Both the position numbers and the translations under genes were made by a program. A stretch of 64,000 bases of DNA. Source: Vallitalea okinawensis (GTDB lineage Bacteria; Bacillota; Clostridia; Lachnospirales; PQDH01). A model generated the notes under the pieces. That model ran no database searches, was not told where the DNA came from, and worked only from the letters and a program-made list of their open reading frames with translations. Shown here piece after piece: positions 1 to 8,034 of this stretch (position 1 is the stretch's first letter; the number at the start of each line of letters is the position of its first letter). Location: the NCBI RefSeq assembly GCF_002964605.1, contig NZ_PQDH01000010.1, forward strand, positions 1-64,000, read 5' to 3'.

Positions 1-2
1 CT

Positions 3-107
3 GATTTTGCACAATTGAGCGATTTAAACAAAAGTAATCTCATAAAAGAAATGAAAACAATTTTACCACAAGTAAAGCATTTAAGTATTAACGGAAGTAA
101 AGTTTAG
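3..107 (+). CDS. C-terminal fragment of an unidentified protein
   Basis: An open frame runs from the window edge to a TAG at 105-107 and encodes 34 residues beginning DFAQLSDLNKSN and ending NGSKV. The residues alternate hydrophobic and charged positions as in a folded domain end, but they are too few to assign a family. The gene start lies upstream of the window. Confidence 0.4.
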   Translation, partial: DFAQLSDLNKSNLIKEMKTILPQVKHLSINGSKV

Positions 108-281
108 TTTAATCCACTTACGAACATAAGTTATATACCGATATACGTCGCAAAGATGTCTTTTATAGGCTTATATCGGACGTCAGTAATACCTATTTAG
201 TAGACATCGACACACTAGATTTTAGAACATATTTTACGATAAATATTAACAACATAAAAAAGTTTAAGAGGAGAATAAATA

Positions 282-719
282 ATGAATAAAAGTATTGAGA
301 AAGAGATGTATGACAGAGTGATAGAATTTATTGAACAAAGATATCCAGAGGGTTGGGGAGGGGCTGGAATCGTACATACAGATAAGAATAAGTATTTAAT
401 TAGCGTGGCACTTGAGGTTTTTAATGCGAGTGTTGAATTATGCATTGAAACAGGTGCGATGATAGAAGCAACAAAATATAATGAGAAGATAACACATTGT
501 CTTTGTGTAGTTAGAGATGATGAGAACTCACCATATAAAGTATTATCACCATGTGGGATTTGTCAGGAACGATTACGTTACTGGGGAGAAGACGTGAAAG
601 TAGGAGTAACAACAGAAAACAATGAACTGAAGTTTGTGGAATTAAAAGAATTACAGCCATATCATTGGACAAAGGCATATAATGCAGAAGATTTAGAGCA
701 TTATCAAGCAGATAACTAA
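282..719 (+). CDS. Cytidine/blasticidin-S deaminase-like protein
   Basis: This 145-residue protein matches the small zinc-dependent cytidine deaminase fold. The catalytic Cys54-x-Glu56 motif (CIE) is followed by PCGIC with Cys91 and Cys94, giving the three-cysteine zinc site and proton-shuttle glutamate of tetrameric cytidine deaminases. The length suits cytidine or blasticidin-S deaminases. The segment between the motifs, rich in charged residues, differs from housekeeping Cdd, so the substrate may be a modified nucleoside or an antibiotic. The ATG follows a GAGG ribosome site at about 270. It stands alone, 38 bp before the next gene. Confidence 0.75.
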   Translation: MNKSIEKEMYDRVIEFIEQRYPEGWGGAGIVHTDKNKYLISVALEVFNASVELCIETGAMIEATKYNEKITHCLCVVRDDENSPYKVLSPCGICQERLRYWGEDVKVGVTTENNELKFVELKELQPYHWTKAYNAEDLEHYQADN

Positions 720-756
720 ATAACTTAACTAAAGTTTAATTTAAGGAGGGATTTAT

Positions 757-1269
757 TTGTATACAGAGATAGAAAATGCAATCACTTCTTACATAACTGC
801 TAGACGAAATATTATTGAAGTAGGTAATAAGTATCCATCGTTATTTAGTGGCAACGATAACATCATTGGAAGAATTGGAGAATTTTACGCCCTTATGTTT
901 CTACTTGATTATGGCCAGCAGCCTTCTAAGATATTGAATGCTAGCAATCCAGGTTTCGACTTAATTGATGAAAAAACAGGCTTAAAAACGCAAGTAAAAG
1001 TTATTACTGCAGAGAATAAACTAGGAAGAACTGTTCAATTGAAAGATGGCTGGGATCAGTTACTTCTTATTATACTTGATTCGAATTATGACATTGAGTC
1101 TATTGGCGTTTTACAACATGATAAGTTTGAGATATCCATTAAGGAAAATCCCACTCATTCAAGAACCCCATATATAAGAAAATCTATGTTAGGTCCTAAA
1201 GGTATCTTTGGTCGATATGGTACCGTAATAGATAATTATAACTTGAATCTTAAAGACAAATGTATCTGA
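757..1269 (+). CDS. PD-(D/E)XK nuclease-like protein (DUF6998-like)
   Basis: This 170-residue protein starts at TTG 757, eight bases after a strong AAGGAGGG site. Residues arranged like a PD-(D/E)XK core are visible: Glu42 in IGRIGEF, Asp68 in NPGFDLID, and Gln79-Val-Lys81 in KTQVKV. That order (E...D...QxK) suggests a Mg-dependent nuclease fold of the kind found in restriction-like proteins. I recall similar orphan proteins grouped as DUF6998, but that assignment is from memory. There is no partner methylase next to it. It could be a restriction remnant or a DNA-repair nuclease. Confidence 0.5.
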   Translation: MYTEIENAITSYITARRNIIEVGNKYPSLFSGNDNIIGRIGEFYALMFLLDYGQQPSKILNASNPGFDLIDEKTGLKTQVKVITAENKLGRTVQLKDGWDQLLLIILDSNYDIESIGVLQHDKFEISIKENPTHSRTPYIRKSMLGPKGIFGRYGTVIDNYNLNLKDKCI

Positions 1270-1335
1270 GCATAGCTAAATTATATTTTAATGAATATGA
1301 ATGCAGTCTATAAATAAGGATGATATTTAGGATTA

Positions 1336-1365
1336 GATACGGTGAGCCTTACTATAAATAACTGC
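1336..1365 (+). repeat. Dispersed 30-bp repeat, copy A
   Basis: This segment begins GATACGGTGAGCC and ends ATAAATAACTGC. It resembles segments at 2195-2224, 24264-24293 and 43711-43740, and weakly 21549-21569. The composite of the copies would read as a palindrome GATACGGT-GA-ACCGTATC followed by ATAAGTGACTGC. Function is unknown. Confidence 0.4.
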
Positions 1366-1424
1366 GGTTTCTAGATTGGATTGTTTATGAATATAAGTTA
1401 CTCGATACAGAATGGAGGGGTATT

Positions 1425-2150
1425 ATGAACAGCAAATTAAAGAGAATCTATGAAGAAAGATCACAGATCTACAATTGTTCAATTGAACAATTTGAAGATG
1501 AAGGAATAACTTTGATGGAAGTTGAATCGATGCGAGGAAAGGGCTATTTTACTCTTGCAAACTTCCGAGACCATCTATTTGTTAGAATAGATCCAGAGAT
1601 GGAAACACCCATTGGTAAGTTAGACATCTCATTAAAAGAGAAACCCTCAGATGTCATTAACGCTCTAAAAGATCATTATTCCTTTTCGGATAGAATGATT
1701 GAAAAGACATATTGCTATTACTATTATTTGAAAGATGAACCTTTGATTAATCACTCTAGTCTAATAGTTAAGCGGATAACTGATGATGAAGTAAATCAGT
1801 TGAACACGTTCTTAAATGGGCTGTCAGAGGAAGAGTTGGAATTAGCTGATATTGAACTTGATAAGCTTGATCCAGTTATATTTAGTGGATATTTAGACAA
1901 TAAGATAATTGGATACGTTAGTCATCGTTATCCAATTGGACATGAATCAATTGGTGATATTGGGATCGTTATTGATTCTGAATATAGAGGAAAAGGATTT
2001 GGTAAGGCCATGCTTATTCATGAAGTAAACTGGTGTCTTGAAAATGGAATTGTGCCTATGTATGTGGTTTTGGATGACAATAATGCATCAAGTTCACTAG
2101 TTCAAAAGTTAGGATTTGAGCAAGTATGCGAAATATACAGGTTGAAATAG
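1425..2150 (+). CDS. GNAT family N-acetyltransferase
   Basis: This 241-residue protein has a C-terminal GNAT domain (about residues 112-241). The acetyl-CoA pyrophosphate loop RGKGFGK is at 188-194, preceded by strand IGIVIDSEY and followed by the LGFEQV motif near 229-234. The first 110 residues have no motif I recognise and may help bind the acceptor. The start ATG follows GGAGGGG. It is monocistronic with a hairpin terminator at 2261. The acceptor substrate cannot be told from sequence. Confidence 0.8.
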   Translation: MNSKLKRIYEERSQIYNCSIEQFEDEGITLMEVESMRGKGYFTLANFRDHLFVRIDPEMETPIGKLDISLKEKPSDVINALKDHYSFSDRMIEKTYCYYYYLKDEPLINHSSLIVKRITDDEVNQLNTFLNGLSEEELELADIELDKLDPVIFSGYLDNKIIGYVSHRYPIGHESIGDIGIVIDSEYRGKGFGKAMLIHEVNWCLENGIVPMYVVLDDNNASSSLVQKLGFEQVCEIYRLK

Positions 2151-2194
2151 GCACAATGATTTAGGCAATGAATGAAATTTTATAATAGAATGAA

Positions 2195-2224
2195 GAATAG
2201 TGAACCGTACCATAAGTAAAAACA
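2195..2224 (+). repeat. Dispersed 30-bp repeat, copy B
   Basis: The core TGAACCGTACCATAAGTAAA matches the copies at 1336 and 43711. It lies just downstream of the GNAT gene and upstream of its terminator. Confidence 0.4.
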
Positions 2225-2260
2225 GTACTGAGCTAAACTATCTTTTAATGAGTAACATAG

Positions 2261-2281
2261 AAGAGCCGAAAGGCTCTTTTA
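2261..2281 (+). terminator. Rho-independent terminator after the GNAT gene
   Basis: The stem AAGAGCC/GGCTCTT with a GAAA loop is followed by T residues. Confidence 0.8.
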
Positions 2282-2425
2282 CTATTTACAAAAACAAAAG
2301 TAGTTGTGATTTATAATTTATTGATATCACGATGATTATTAATATATTATCTAAGCTATAAGTAAAGCAGAAGTAATGGGTGTAAAATTTGCTTGCAATA
2401 CGAGATTCATAAAAGGGTTTCTTAA

Positions 2426-2458
2426 ATATATTGCATTATTTTTATTAATGCAATATAT
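2426..2458. repeat. Perfect 13-bp inverted repeat in gene-free DNA
   Basis: The arms ATATATTGCATTA and TAATGCAATATAT are separated by 7 bp. No T-run follows directly, so this may be a binding site or RNA hairpin rather than a terminator. No gene of ordinary size lies between 2151 and 3302. The stretch holds only the small ORFs and signals listed separately. Confidence 0.5.
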
Positions 2459-2509
2459 AGAGTTATTATTGTGCAGATTGATGAAAATTATATTTTTTTA
2501 ATAAAAAGA

Positions 2510-2538
2510 TTGACAGGTGACTAGTGACAATATTGTAA
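2510..2538 (+). promoter_or_regulatory. Putative promoter with three heptad TGAC repeats
   Basis: TTGACA (2510-2515) is followed 17 bp later by TTGTAA. The -35 region contains TGAC three times at exact 7-bp spacing (2511, 2518, 2525). Direct repeats with such phasing are typical of response-regulator sites, but the regulator is unknown. Confidence 0.45.
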
Positions 2539-2611
2539 ACTTATAAAGATGAAAAGTTAGTTCTAAATTAGAAAAGAGGAAGTAGTAAGAATAAATAAAG
2601 GGGGGGAACTT

Positions 2612-2662
2612 ATGTTCCTGTTTTATGATAATAAGTGTAATATAATAGAAAGTAAGGAATGA
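2612..2662 (+). CDS. Putative 16-residue leader peptide
   Basis: ATG 2612 follows AAAGGGGGGG by 5 bases and encodes 16 residues (MFLFYDNKCNIIESKE) before TGA. The ribosome site is far stronger than chance, but such a short frame is weak evidence alone. It lies downstream of the putative promoter at 2510 and upstream of two hairpins and a 44-codon ORF, the arrangement of a leader peptide. Confidence 0.35.
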   Translation: MFLFYDNKCNIIESKE

Positions 2663-2698
2663 TAGCTACATTGGTGATCGTAAATAATAATATGAAAA

Positions 2699-2784
2699 AG
2701 AGAGATAGCTGCCACTACTCTCTCCTTCATGGTTAACGTGCTAAGAAAGCAACGTATTCACAACTAAAGTATAGCATGTTAACC
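2699..2784 (+). other. Two-hairpin leader RNA region
   Basis: Hairpin 1 pairs AGAGAG (2699-2704) with CTCTCT (2718-2723). Hairpin 2 pairs GGTTAACGTGCTA (2731-2743) with TAGCATGTTAACC (2772-2784), 13 bp with one G-T pair and a 28-nt loop. Neither has a terminator T-run. They sit between the 16-codon and 44-codon ORFs and may form a structured 5' leader or regulatory RNA. Confidence 0.4.
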
Positions 2785-2824
2785 TCTAGTTTCATAGGAC
2801 AATTTATAACAGGAGGATACAATA

Positions 2825-2959
2825 TTGAATGATACCTTAGATAAAGTAATAGAGAAATATATAGTAAAACATAATATAGTTAATATAAATCCTGAAGATG
2901 TCTCAGATACATATGCAAGGTATATTTTAGAAAAAGTAATTAAATCCAATTTAGAATAA
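2825..2959 (+). CDS. Small 44-residue hypothetical protein
   Basis: TTG 2825 lies 8 bases after a perfect AGGAGG (2811-2816) and opens 44 codons ending KVIKSNLE. The sequence has an acidic/basic amphipathic pattern (TLDKVIEKYIVKH, then DTYARYILEKVIKSN) that suggests two short helices. I recognise no family. The ribosome site and spacing are the main support. Confidence 0.5.
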   Translation: MNDTLDKVIEKYIVKHNIVNINPEDVSDTYARYILEKVIKSNLE

Positions 2960-2970
2960 TTTAATCAAAG

Positions 2971-2992
2971 AAGGTTGCAGTAAGGTTGCAGT
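2971..2992. repeat. 11-bp tandem duplication
   Basis: AAGGTTGCAGT occurs twice back to back (2971-2981 and 2982-2992). It is probably slippage or a footprint in otherwise unexplained DNA. Confidence 0.6.
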
Positions 2993-3042
2993 AAAAATAA
3001 AATTAGCTAGTAAAAACAAACATAAACTAACACAGTAAAGGT

Positions 3043-3072
3043 TGTAAAACCCTTTAAATAAAGGGTTTTACA
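3043..3072. terminator. Strong hairpin (13-bp perfect stem)
   Basis: TGTAAAACCCTTT pairs with AAAGGGTTTTACA around an AAAT loop. It has the form of a bidirectional terminator, though the downstream T-run is inside the stem. It ends transcription units around the 44-codon ORF or insulates the tRNA-like remnant that follows. Confidence 0.55.
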
Positions 3073-3109
3073 CACTAATAGAGATATAATGTAAATATAA
3101 ATGACGAAT

Positions 3110-3143
3110 CCGAGTGTCGTGGGTTCCAATCCTACTGTGTGCG
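3110..3143 (+). pseudogene. tRNA 3'-end remnant
   Basis: The segment GTGTCGTGGGTTCCAATCC reads as a variable loop plus T-arm, followed by an acceptor-like 3' strand TGTGTGCG. The T-loop is TTCCAAT (C at the usual purine position 57) and one stem pair is G-T. No D-arm or anticodon arm is present upstream, and no matching 5' acceptor strand was found. A T-rich hairpin at 3152-3176 follows, as behind a tRNA. This may be a fossil attachment site or a degraded tRNA. Confidence 0.45.
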
Positions 3144-3151
3144 TTAACCTT

Positions 3152-3176
3152 AAACTCCTAGAAATAGGGGTTTTTA
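3152..3176 (+). terminator. Terminator-like hairpin after the tRNA remnant
   Basis: AAACTCCTA and TAGGGGTTT pair imperfectly around GAAA and run into T residues. Confidence 0.5.
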
Positions 3177-3302
3177 AATTACAAAAAAATAACTTTACTC
3201 ATAATCAATGATAAAGATTAATTATCTATAGTTTGATATGTTATACATTTTATTTCACTTACTTGTAAAAACTAGTTATGCAAATCAGATGGAGGTGTAT
3301 AA

Positions 3303-3569
3303 ATGGATTTAAAAAATAGCGATAATCTTCAGCACTGGGATAAGTGGAAAGAGACATTGAACCAAGCCGTTGATGTCGGTCAAACTGTTGGTATGACAGA
3401 GGAAACGATGAGTAAGATTGCTATGAAAGTAGGTAATTTTTTATCATCAAATATTGATCCAGAAAATAAAGAACAAAGGGTTATAAAAGAACTTTGGGAT
3501 ATCGGCGATGATCATGATAGAAAAACTTTATCTAAGCTGATGCTAAAAATAGCAAAACATGAAGACTAG
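3303..3569 (+). CDS. DUF3243 family protein
   Basis: This 88-residue protein matches the DUF3243 (YmfJ-type) small proteins of Firmicutes. It has an N-terminal WDKWKETLNQAVDVGQTVGM segment, then the conserved run GNFLSSNIDPENKEQRVIKELWDIGDDHD, and an amphipathic C-terminal helix. The family is soluble and of unknown function. ATG 3303 follows GGAGGTG. It is monocistronic with a hairpin at 3582. Confidence 0.8.
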   Translation: MDLKNSDNLQHWDKWKETLNQAVDVGQTVGMTEETMSKIAMKVGNFLSSNIDPENKEQRVIKELWDIGDDHDRKTLSKLMLKIAKHED

Positions 3570-3581
3570 CAATAAACTTTT

Positions 3582-3618
3582 AAGCAGCATTCAGTCCTAA
3601 TAGGCACGAATGCTGCTT
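3582..3618. terminator. Convergent terminator hairpin
   Basis: AAGCAGCATTC pairs with GAATGCTGCTT (11 bp). It lies between the DUF3243 gene and truA, which converge here. The minus-strand side has the better T-run. Confidence 0.7.
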
Positions 3619-3665
3619 CATTATAGACATCACTAGTACAATATTCTATTAGATTAAAGTTGGGT

Positions 3666-4406
3666 CTAGTTATAAAAAACTTCTTTCAGAAACAAACCTT
3701 GGGCAGGAGCAGTAGGTCCTGCATATTGACGTTCCATTTTCTTAAAGATTTCTGGAATAGCATCTACTTTCATATGACCTAATCCAACTTCAATTAGTGT
3801 ACCGACAATGATACGAACCATATTATAAAGAAAACCGTCTCCATCAAATAGAAACGTAATCTCTCCATCTTTAACGGCAATGTCTATTGAATTAATCTTT
3901 CGGACAGTTGATTTCTTCTTACTCTTCATAGTAGTGAAGGATTTAAAATCTTTCTCACCTAAAAAGTAACTGGCAGCTTTATTCATTTGCGTAATATTAA
4001 GAGACTGCGATAAATGATAAGTATATTTTCTTGTAAAAGGATCTTTATAGGTACTATTATTAATACGATAAAGATATTGCTTATGGGTAGCGTTATAACG
4101 AGCATGAAACCTATCACTAACCTCAGAAACATCCAATACCACTATGTCATCAGGTAAATAATGATTGAGGTATTCCATAATCTCGTTGATCTTAAGTCGT
4201 TTCTGTATTTTAAAATTAGCTACTTGATGGAGGGCATGTACACCTGCATCTGTTCGACCTGAACCTATAATTTCAATAGTTTGTCCAACCATTAAGGTGA
4301 GTACGTTTTCAATTTTTCCTTGTATGGTTTGGTCATTATCCTTTAAGCGTTGCCAACCTTTATATCTTGAACCATCATAGGCGATTGTTAATCGATAATT
4401 ATTCAT
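3666..4406 (-). CDS. truA: tRNA pseudouridine(38-40) synthase
   Basis: This 246-residue protein is a full-length TruA, which isomerises uridines 38-40 in the anticodon arm of tRNAs. The catalytic aspartate is Asp53 in the motif GSGRTDAGVHA (48-58). The C-terminal half carries the family segments VRKINSIDI and FDGDGFLYNMVRIIVGTL. The start ATG is preceded on the minus strand by AAAGGAG. It stands alone here rather than in the ribosomal-protein/ecfA operon where truA often sits in Firmicutes. Confidence 0.95.
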   Translation of the reverse strand: MNNYRLTIAYDGSRYKGWQRLKDNDQTIQGKIENVLTLMVGQTIEIIGSGRTDAGVHALHQVANFKIQKRLKINEIMEYLNHYLPDDIVVLDVSEVSDRFHARYNATHKQYLYRINNSTYKDPFTRKYTYHLSQSLNITQMNKAASYFLGEKDFKSFTTMKSKKKSTVRKINSIDIAVKDGEITFLFDGDGFLYNMVRIIVGTLIEVGLGHMKVDAIPEIFKKMERQYAGPTAPAQGLFLKEVFYN

Positions 4407-4663
4407 GAAGACACTCCTTTGGTTTAACTTGCATTAAATACTGAAAGTATTATTCGTTTACATATATCACATATTTAAATAATACTATATATGATGTATA
4501 ATATTCAATAAAGCTAAGTTTTTTATTAATAGATTTTACATGTTAATGGATTTAAACGCATTGAAATTAAGATAAAACCTATTTAGGTCACATCACGATG
4601 GAGTAATTTTAGAGAATTAATATTGCTAGAACATGAGAGATCCAAATATAGAAGGAGAATGAT

Positions 4664-5377
4664 ATGCAGTCATACGTTGTATTAGATATTGAGACAACAG
4701 GTACGAGCCCAATATATGATAAGATAACTGAGATAGGTGCAGTAAGAATCTTAGATGGGCGTGTAGTGGAAAAATATGAGCAACTGATTAATCCAGGGGT
4801 GATTATTTCAGATCGGATTACAGAGATAACAGGCATTACTAATGAAATGGTAGAGGGGCAACCAGTAATAGGGGAAGTGTTAAAAGGCTTCGTTGATTTC
4901 TGTGGTGATGAGCCTATTGTAGGTCATAATGTTATGTTTGATTATCGCTTTTTAAAGAATAATGCAATTAATAACCAGTTGGATTTTGACCGTATGGGTT
5001 TAGACACTTTAGCCATTGCTAGGAAGGTTTTAAGACATTTACATAGTAGGAGCCTTGAATCACTATGCAGGTATTACGATATCGGGCGTGAGCGTGAACA
5101 TAGAGCTTTTGATGATGCCTTTGCAACGTACAAGCTTTTAGAACTTATGAGAAGAGAATATTGTAATGATGATCCTCATCTATTTGTACCACAACAATTA
5201 CTCTACAAACCTGTTAAAATGAGTCCAATTACGGATAAACAACTTAGATACCTTAAGTATTTAATTAACTATCACCAAATAGAACCAGATTTTATTCCTG
5301 ATAAGTTGACAAAAAATGAAGCAAGCAAGATCATTGATGAGATTATATTTAAATATGGAAGAAAAATTGGTAGTTAG
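4664..5377 (+). CDS. DnaQ-like DEDDh 3'-5' exonuclease
   Basis: This 237-residue protein has the DEDDh exonuclease motifs of DNA polymerase III epsilon-type enzymes. Exo I is Asp8/Glu10 in VLDIETTG, Exo II is HNVMFDYRF (Asp93), and Exo III is His146 with Asp151 in EHRAFDDAF. Residues 1-165 form the nuclease. The last 70 residues (DKQLRYLKYLINYHQI...) look like a small helical module common in clostridial stand-alone versions. It may act in repair or RNA trimming. There is no polymerase domain. ATG follows AGAAGGAGAA. Confidence 0.85.
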   Translation: MQSYVVLDIETTGTSPIYDKITEIGAVRILDGRVVEKYEQLINPGVIISDRITEITGITNEMVEGQPVIGEVLKGFVDFCGDEPIVGHNVMFDYRFLKNNAINNQLDFDRMGLDTLAIARKVLRHLHSRSLESLCRYYDIGREREHRAFDDAFATYKLLELMRREYCNDDPHLFVPQQLLYKPVKMSPITDKQLRYLKYLINYHQIEPDFIPDKLTKNEASKIIDEIIFKYGRKIGS

Positions 5378-5386
5378 ATAATCTGA

Positions 5387-5436
5387 ACACATGTTAAGCA
5401 ATGATTCCTATGGAGTTATACTTATCATGTGTTTTT
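5387..5436 (+). terminator. Terminator after the exonuclease gene
   Basis: ACACATG with inner TAAG pairs with CTTA and CATGTGT, followed by TTTTT. Confidence 0.65.
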
Positions 5437-5522
5437 AATTGCTCATTTTATTAATTGTATTTCTAATTTACAAAATATGGATAATATGATAAAATATATA
5501 AAAATGTAATTGGAGGTATAAA

Positions 5523-5744
5523 ATGGATAGGGCAATTATAAGAATTGGACAAGTTATATATATATGTATATGCATAGGTATCATCGTAACATTGTTAATG
5601 GCAAATTTAATACCTTTGGTAGAGCTAATAAGATTTACGCTTATCGTATTACTCATATTGATGCTACCCTTTTTTATACTTACCTTGAATTGGAAGCCTG
5701 ATGACAATGAGTTTATTTGGCATAATGAAAACAATGGTGTATAA
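5523..5744 (+). CDS. Small two-helix membrane protein
   Basis: This 73-residue protein has two hydrophobic segments (about residues 8-28 and 33-56) and a polar acidic tail, KPDDNEFIWHNENNG. The start ATG follows GGAGG. I recognise no family. It lies 32 bp upstream of trmB and may be cotranscribed with it. Confidence 0.6.
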   Translation: MDRAIIRIGQVIYICICIGIIVTLLMANLIPLVELIRFTLIVLLILMLPFFILTLNWKPDDNEFIWHNENNGV

Positions 5745-5776
5745 TAGCTATAAATATAGCTAAAAGGAGTAGAAAC

Positions 5777-6439
5777 ATGCGTCTTAGAAATATTAAAGAT
5801 ACAGACTTAAAATTTGCTAATTGTAAGGCAATTATTGAAGATGCTGCGGTTTATAAAGGAAACTGGAAAGAAACCTACTTTAAAAACAATAACCCTATAC
5901 ATGTTGAATTTGGTATGGGTAAGGGGCAGTTTTTAAGTACACATGCTATTAATAACAGTGACATCAATTATGTGGGGTTTGAAAAGTTCACGAAAGTGTT
6001 GGTAAGAGCGTTAGACAAATTTGATGAACTTGAAAATGCGGCAATCGTTCGAATGGATGTTGAAGCTATAGAAGATGTATTTGAAGAAGGTGAAATTGAT
6101 ATTATTTATCTCAATTTTTCAGATCCTTGGCCTAAAGACCGGCATGGGAAAAGACGTCTTACCTATAGAACTTTTTTAGATCGATATCGTACAATTTTAA
6201 AAGATAAAGGAGAAGTACACTTTAAGACAGATAATCAAGATCTTTTTGATTTTTCTATAGAAGAGTTCCAAGAAAGAGGCTGGAATTTAAGAAATGTGAC
6301 TAGAGATTTACATCATTCAGAGTACATAGAGGGAAATATTATGACCGAATATGAAGAACGATATGTGAGTATAGGACAACCTATTTATCGATTAATAGCA
6401 ATGAAACCTCATACAGAAATGAACATGATGGATGAATAA
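5777..6439 (+). CDS. trmB: tRNA (guanine-N7-)-methyltransferase
   Basis: This 220-residue protein transfers a methyl group from S-adenosylmethionine to N7 of G46 in the tRNA variable loop. The SAM loop EFGMGKG is at residues 44-50, an acidic strand-end residue is near 94-95, and the hallmark motif SDPWPK lies at 115-120 followed by HGKRR. The length is typical of bacterial TrmB. ATG follows AAAGGAG. Confidence 0.95.
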   Translation: MRLRNIKDTDLKFANCKAIIEDAAVYKGNWKETYFKNNNPIHVEFGMGKGQFLSTHAINNSDINYVGFEKFTKVLVRALDKFDELENAAIVRMDVEAIEDVFEEGEIDIIYLNFSDPWPKDRHGKRRLTYRTFLDRYRTILKDKGEVHFKTDNQDLFDFSIEEFQERGWNLRNVTRDLHHSEYIEGNIMTEYEERYVSIGQPIYRLIAMKPHTEMNMMDE

Positions 6440-6479
6440 ATAATATAATAATAAAAAGGCTTATTTTTGTGAGGTTATA

Positions 6480-6632
6480 ATGAAACTAGGTGAAAAGATT
6501 AGATATAAGTTAAGACAAAAAAGTTATCGTAAAACACCTTTCAAAAAAGTAACTGAGCAACTTACAAAAGGAATTGATGATATTACAAGTGTTTTAGACG
6601 ATGATGGACCTAGAAAAAAGAAGGGGAAATAA
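6480..6632 (+). CDS. Small basic hypothetical protein (50 residues)
   Basis: ATG 6480 follows GTGAGG and opens 50 codons, MKLGEKIRYKLRQKSY to PRKKKGK. The protein is highly basic at both ends with an acidic patch (GIDDITSVLDDDG) near residues 31-43. It lies 40 bp after trmB and its stop is embedded in a terminator. It may bind RNA, but that is only a guess from charge. No family is recognised. Confidence 0.55.
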   Translation: MKLGEKIRYKLRQKSYRKTPFKKVTEQLTKGIDDITSVLDDDGPRKKKGK

Positions 6633-6646
6633 ATCCTCTTCTTTTT
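6617..6646 (+). terminator. Terminator overlapping the stop of the small basic gene
   Basis: AAAGAAGGGG pairs with CCTCTTCTTT (one G-T pair) and runs into TTTTTAA. Confidence 0.7.
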
Positions 6647-6686
6647 AATATAATTTAATAATTAACAAGCAAAATTCTGTAGCATG

Positions 6687-7622
6687 TTATACCGGAAGAG
6701 ATGCAAGCAGTTCAATTAAAACACTAACTAATATGAATATAACTACGGTAATATAAAATGGTATCATATGTTTAGATTTAAGGATTTGAAGACTTTCTTT
6801 ATCAAACCTAAAGTTGAAGAGCTCTTCCTTTTTATTAACCTTTATAAGTAAATATAAGAATACAATAGCTACAGGTGTGAAGATAACTGCTAAAAATAAT
6901 GCAGCCATGACAGAAAGCATCATTTCATCTGTAGTTACATTATTCATCATATCAACATATTCTGATCCAAAGTTAGCAAATGCTAGCTTCAAAGTAAGGA
7001 CTTGTGTGGCATTAATAACAAAATGAGCAATCATAGATGAAAAGATGGAGCCTGTTGCTTTTACTAGATAAACGAATAAGAACCCTAGTAAGAAAGCGTA
7101 AAAAAACTGTTGAAAATTTAGATGAAGCATACCAAAGAAAAGTCCATTTATTAAAGCAGCTATTTTTACATCAACATGCTCATATCCTGACAAAATCATC
7201 CCTCTAGTAGGTATTTCTTCAAAGATGGCAGGTAGAACCGCTAATGTCAAAACTAAAAATAGAGATGGCAGACTCATAACTTCAATGAGATAGTCATTTA
7301 ATGTGTTTGTAAAAAATAAGTTGGATAAACCAGATATAAAATTCATAAAGGGTTGAATGGTTATTGCGAATAATATAACTAAAAAAATACTTTTTATATT
7401 AATTGGTTTAATACGCAAGATTTCCTTTATATTATTACTACCAGATTGCTTAATAAAAATGAGTGTAGGAATAAATAATAGGAGGGTATAAGTCGTGAAA
7501 GTTCGCAACAAATCATTGAACCCCAAATATAAGAAGATAGGATTTAATATCATAGAACCAATTAAAAAAATCACGAGTATTAGTAAAGCATATAAGTTAG
7601 TTAATCGAATGGATTTATTCAT
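6687..7622 (-). CDS. CPBP family intramembrane glutamic endopeptidase
   Basis: This 311-residue protein has at least seven hydrophobic segments and the CPBP (Abi/CAAX protease) motifs: EEIPTR at 135-140, FGMLH with His167, and HFVINA with His200 and Asn204. These four motifs form the intramembrane active site. Family members cleave prenylated proteins or peptides or serve in bacteriocin self-immunity. The partner here is unknown. The start ATG follows GGAGGTAAAAAA on the minus strand. It is monocistronic. Confidence 0.85.
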   Translation of the reverse strand: MNKSIRLTNLYALLILVIFLIGSMILNPIFLYLGFNDLLRTFTTYTLLLFIPTLIFIKQSGSNNIKEILRIKPINIKSIFLVILFAITIQPFMNFISGLSNLFFTNTLNDYLIEVMSLPSLFLVLTLAVLPAIFEEIPTRGMILSGYEHVDVKIAALINGLFFGMLHLNFQQFFYAFLLGFLFVYLVKATGSIFSSMIAHFVINATQVLTLKLAFANFGSEYVDMMNNVTTDEMMLSVMAALFLAVIFTPVAIVFLYLLIKVNKKEELFNFRFDKESLQILKSKHMIPFYITVVIFILVSVLIELLASLPV

Positions 7623-7682
7623 TTTTTTACCTCCGTGTTATATTGGGTTACGGATTACTATATATTATATGTACCCATTGTG

Positions 7683-8034
7683 AGTAATTATATTATATGA
7701 TAGGGAATTTATATTTTCAACTTATCATACTCTATATATTAAACTAAACATTGAGAATAATATATATTCCTTTAATTATAAGGTGAATAGTTTTATTTAT
7801 TTACTGGGTTTATAACAGTTATTTAATTCAACTTATATAGCTATATTCTATTTTATAGTTAAGAAAAAGTACATGAAAAATTCTTACAATGTGAAGAAAA
7901 GAGCTAATTGTAGAGAAAGTATTAGTGGAAATATTTAAAATATAACATTAAATCGATAGGTTATTAAAAAATAATGAATTTTTATTATAATTTGTGGTAT
8001 AATAATTAAGATTCTATTAAATTTAATAAAATGA
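7683..8034. other. Gene-free AT-rich intergenic region
   Basis: No open frame with a ribosome site or recognisable RNA is visible here. The stretch separates two divergently oriented units (CPBP protease and trxA) and presumably holds the protease promoter. Confidence 0.5.

Noticed and set aside
2971-3072. CRISPR-like array suggested by the tandem AAGGTTGCAGT units
   Set aside because: Only two units exist, they are adjacent with no spacers, and no cas gene is in the window.
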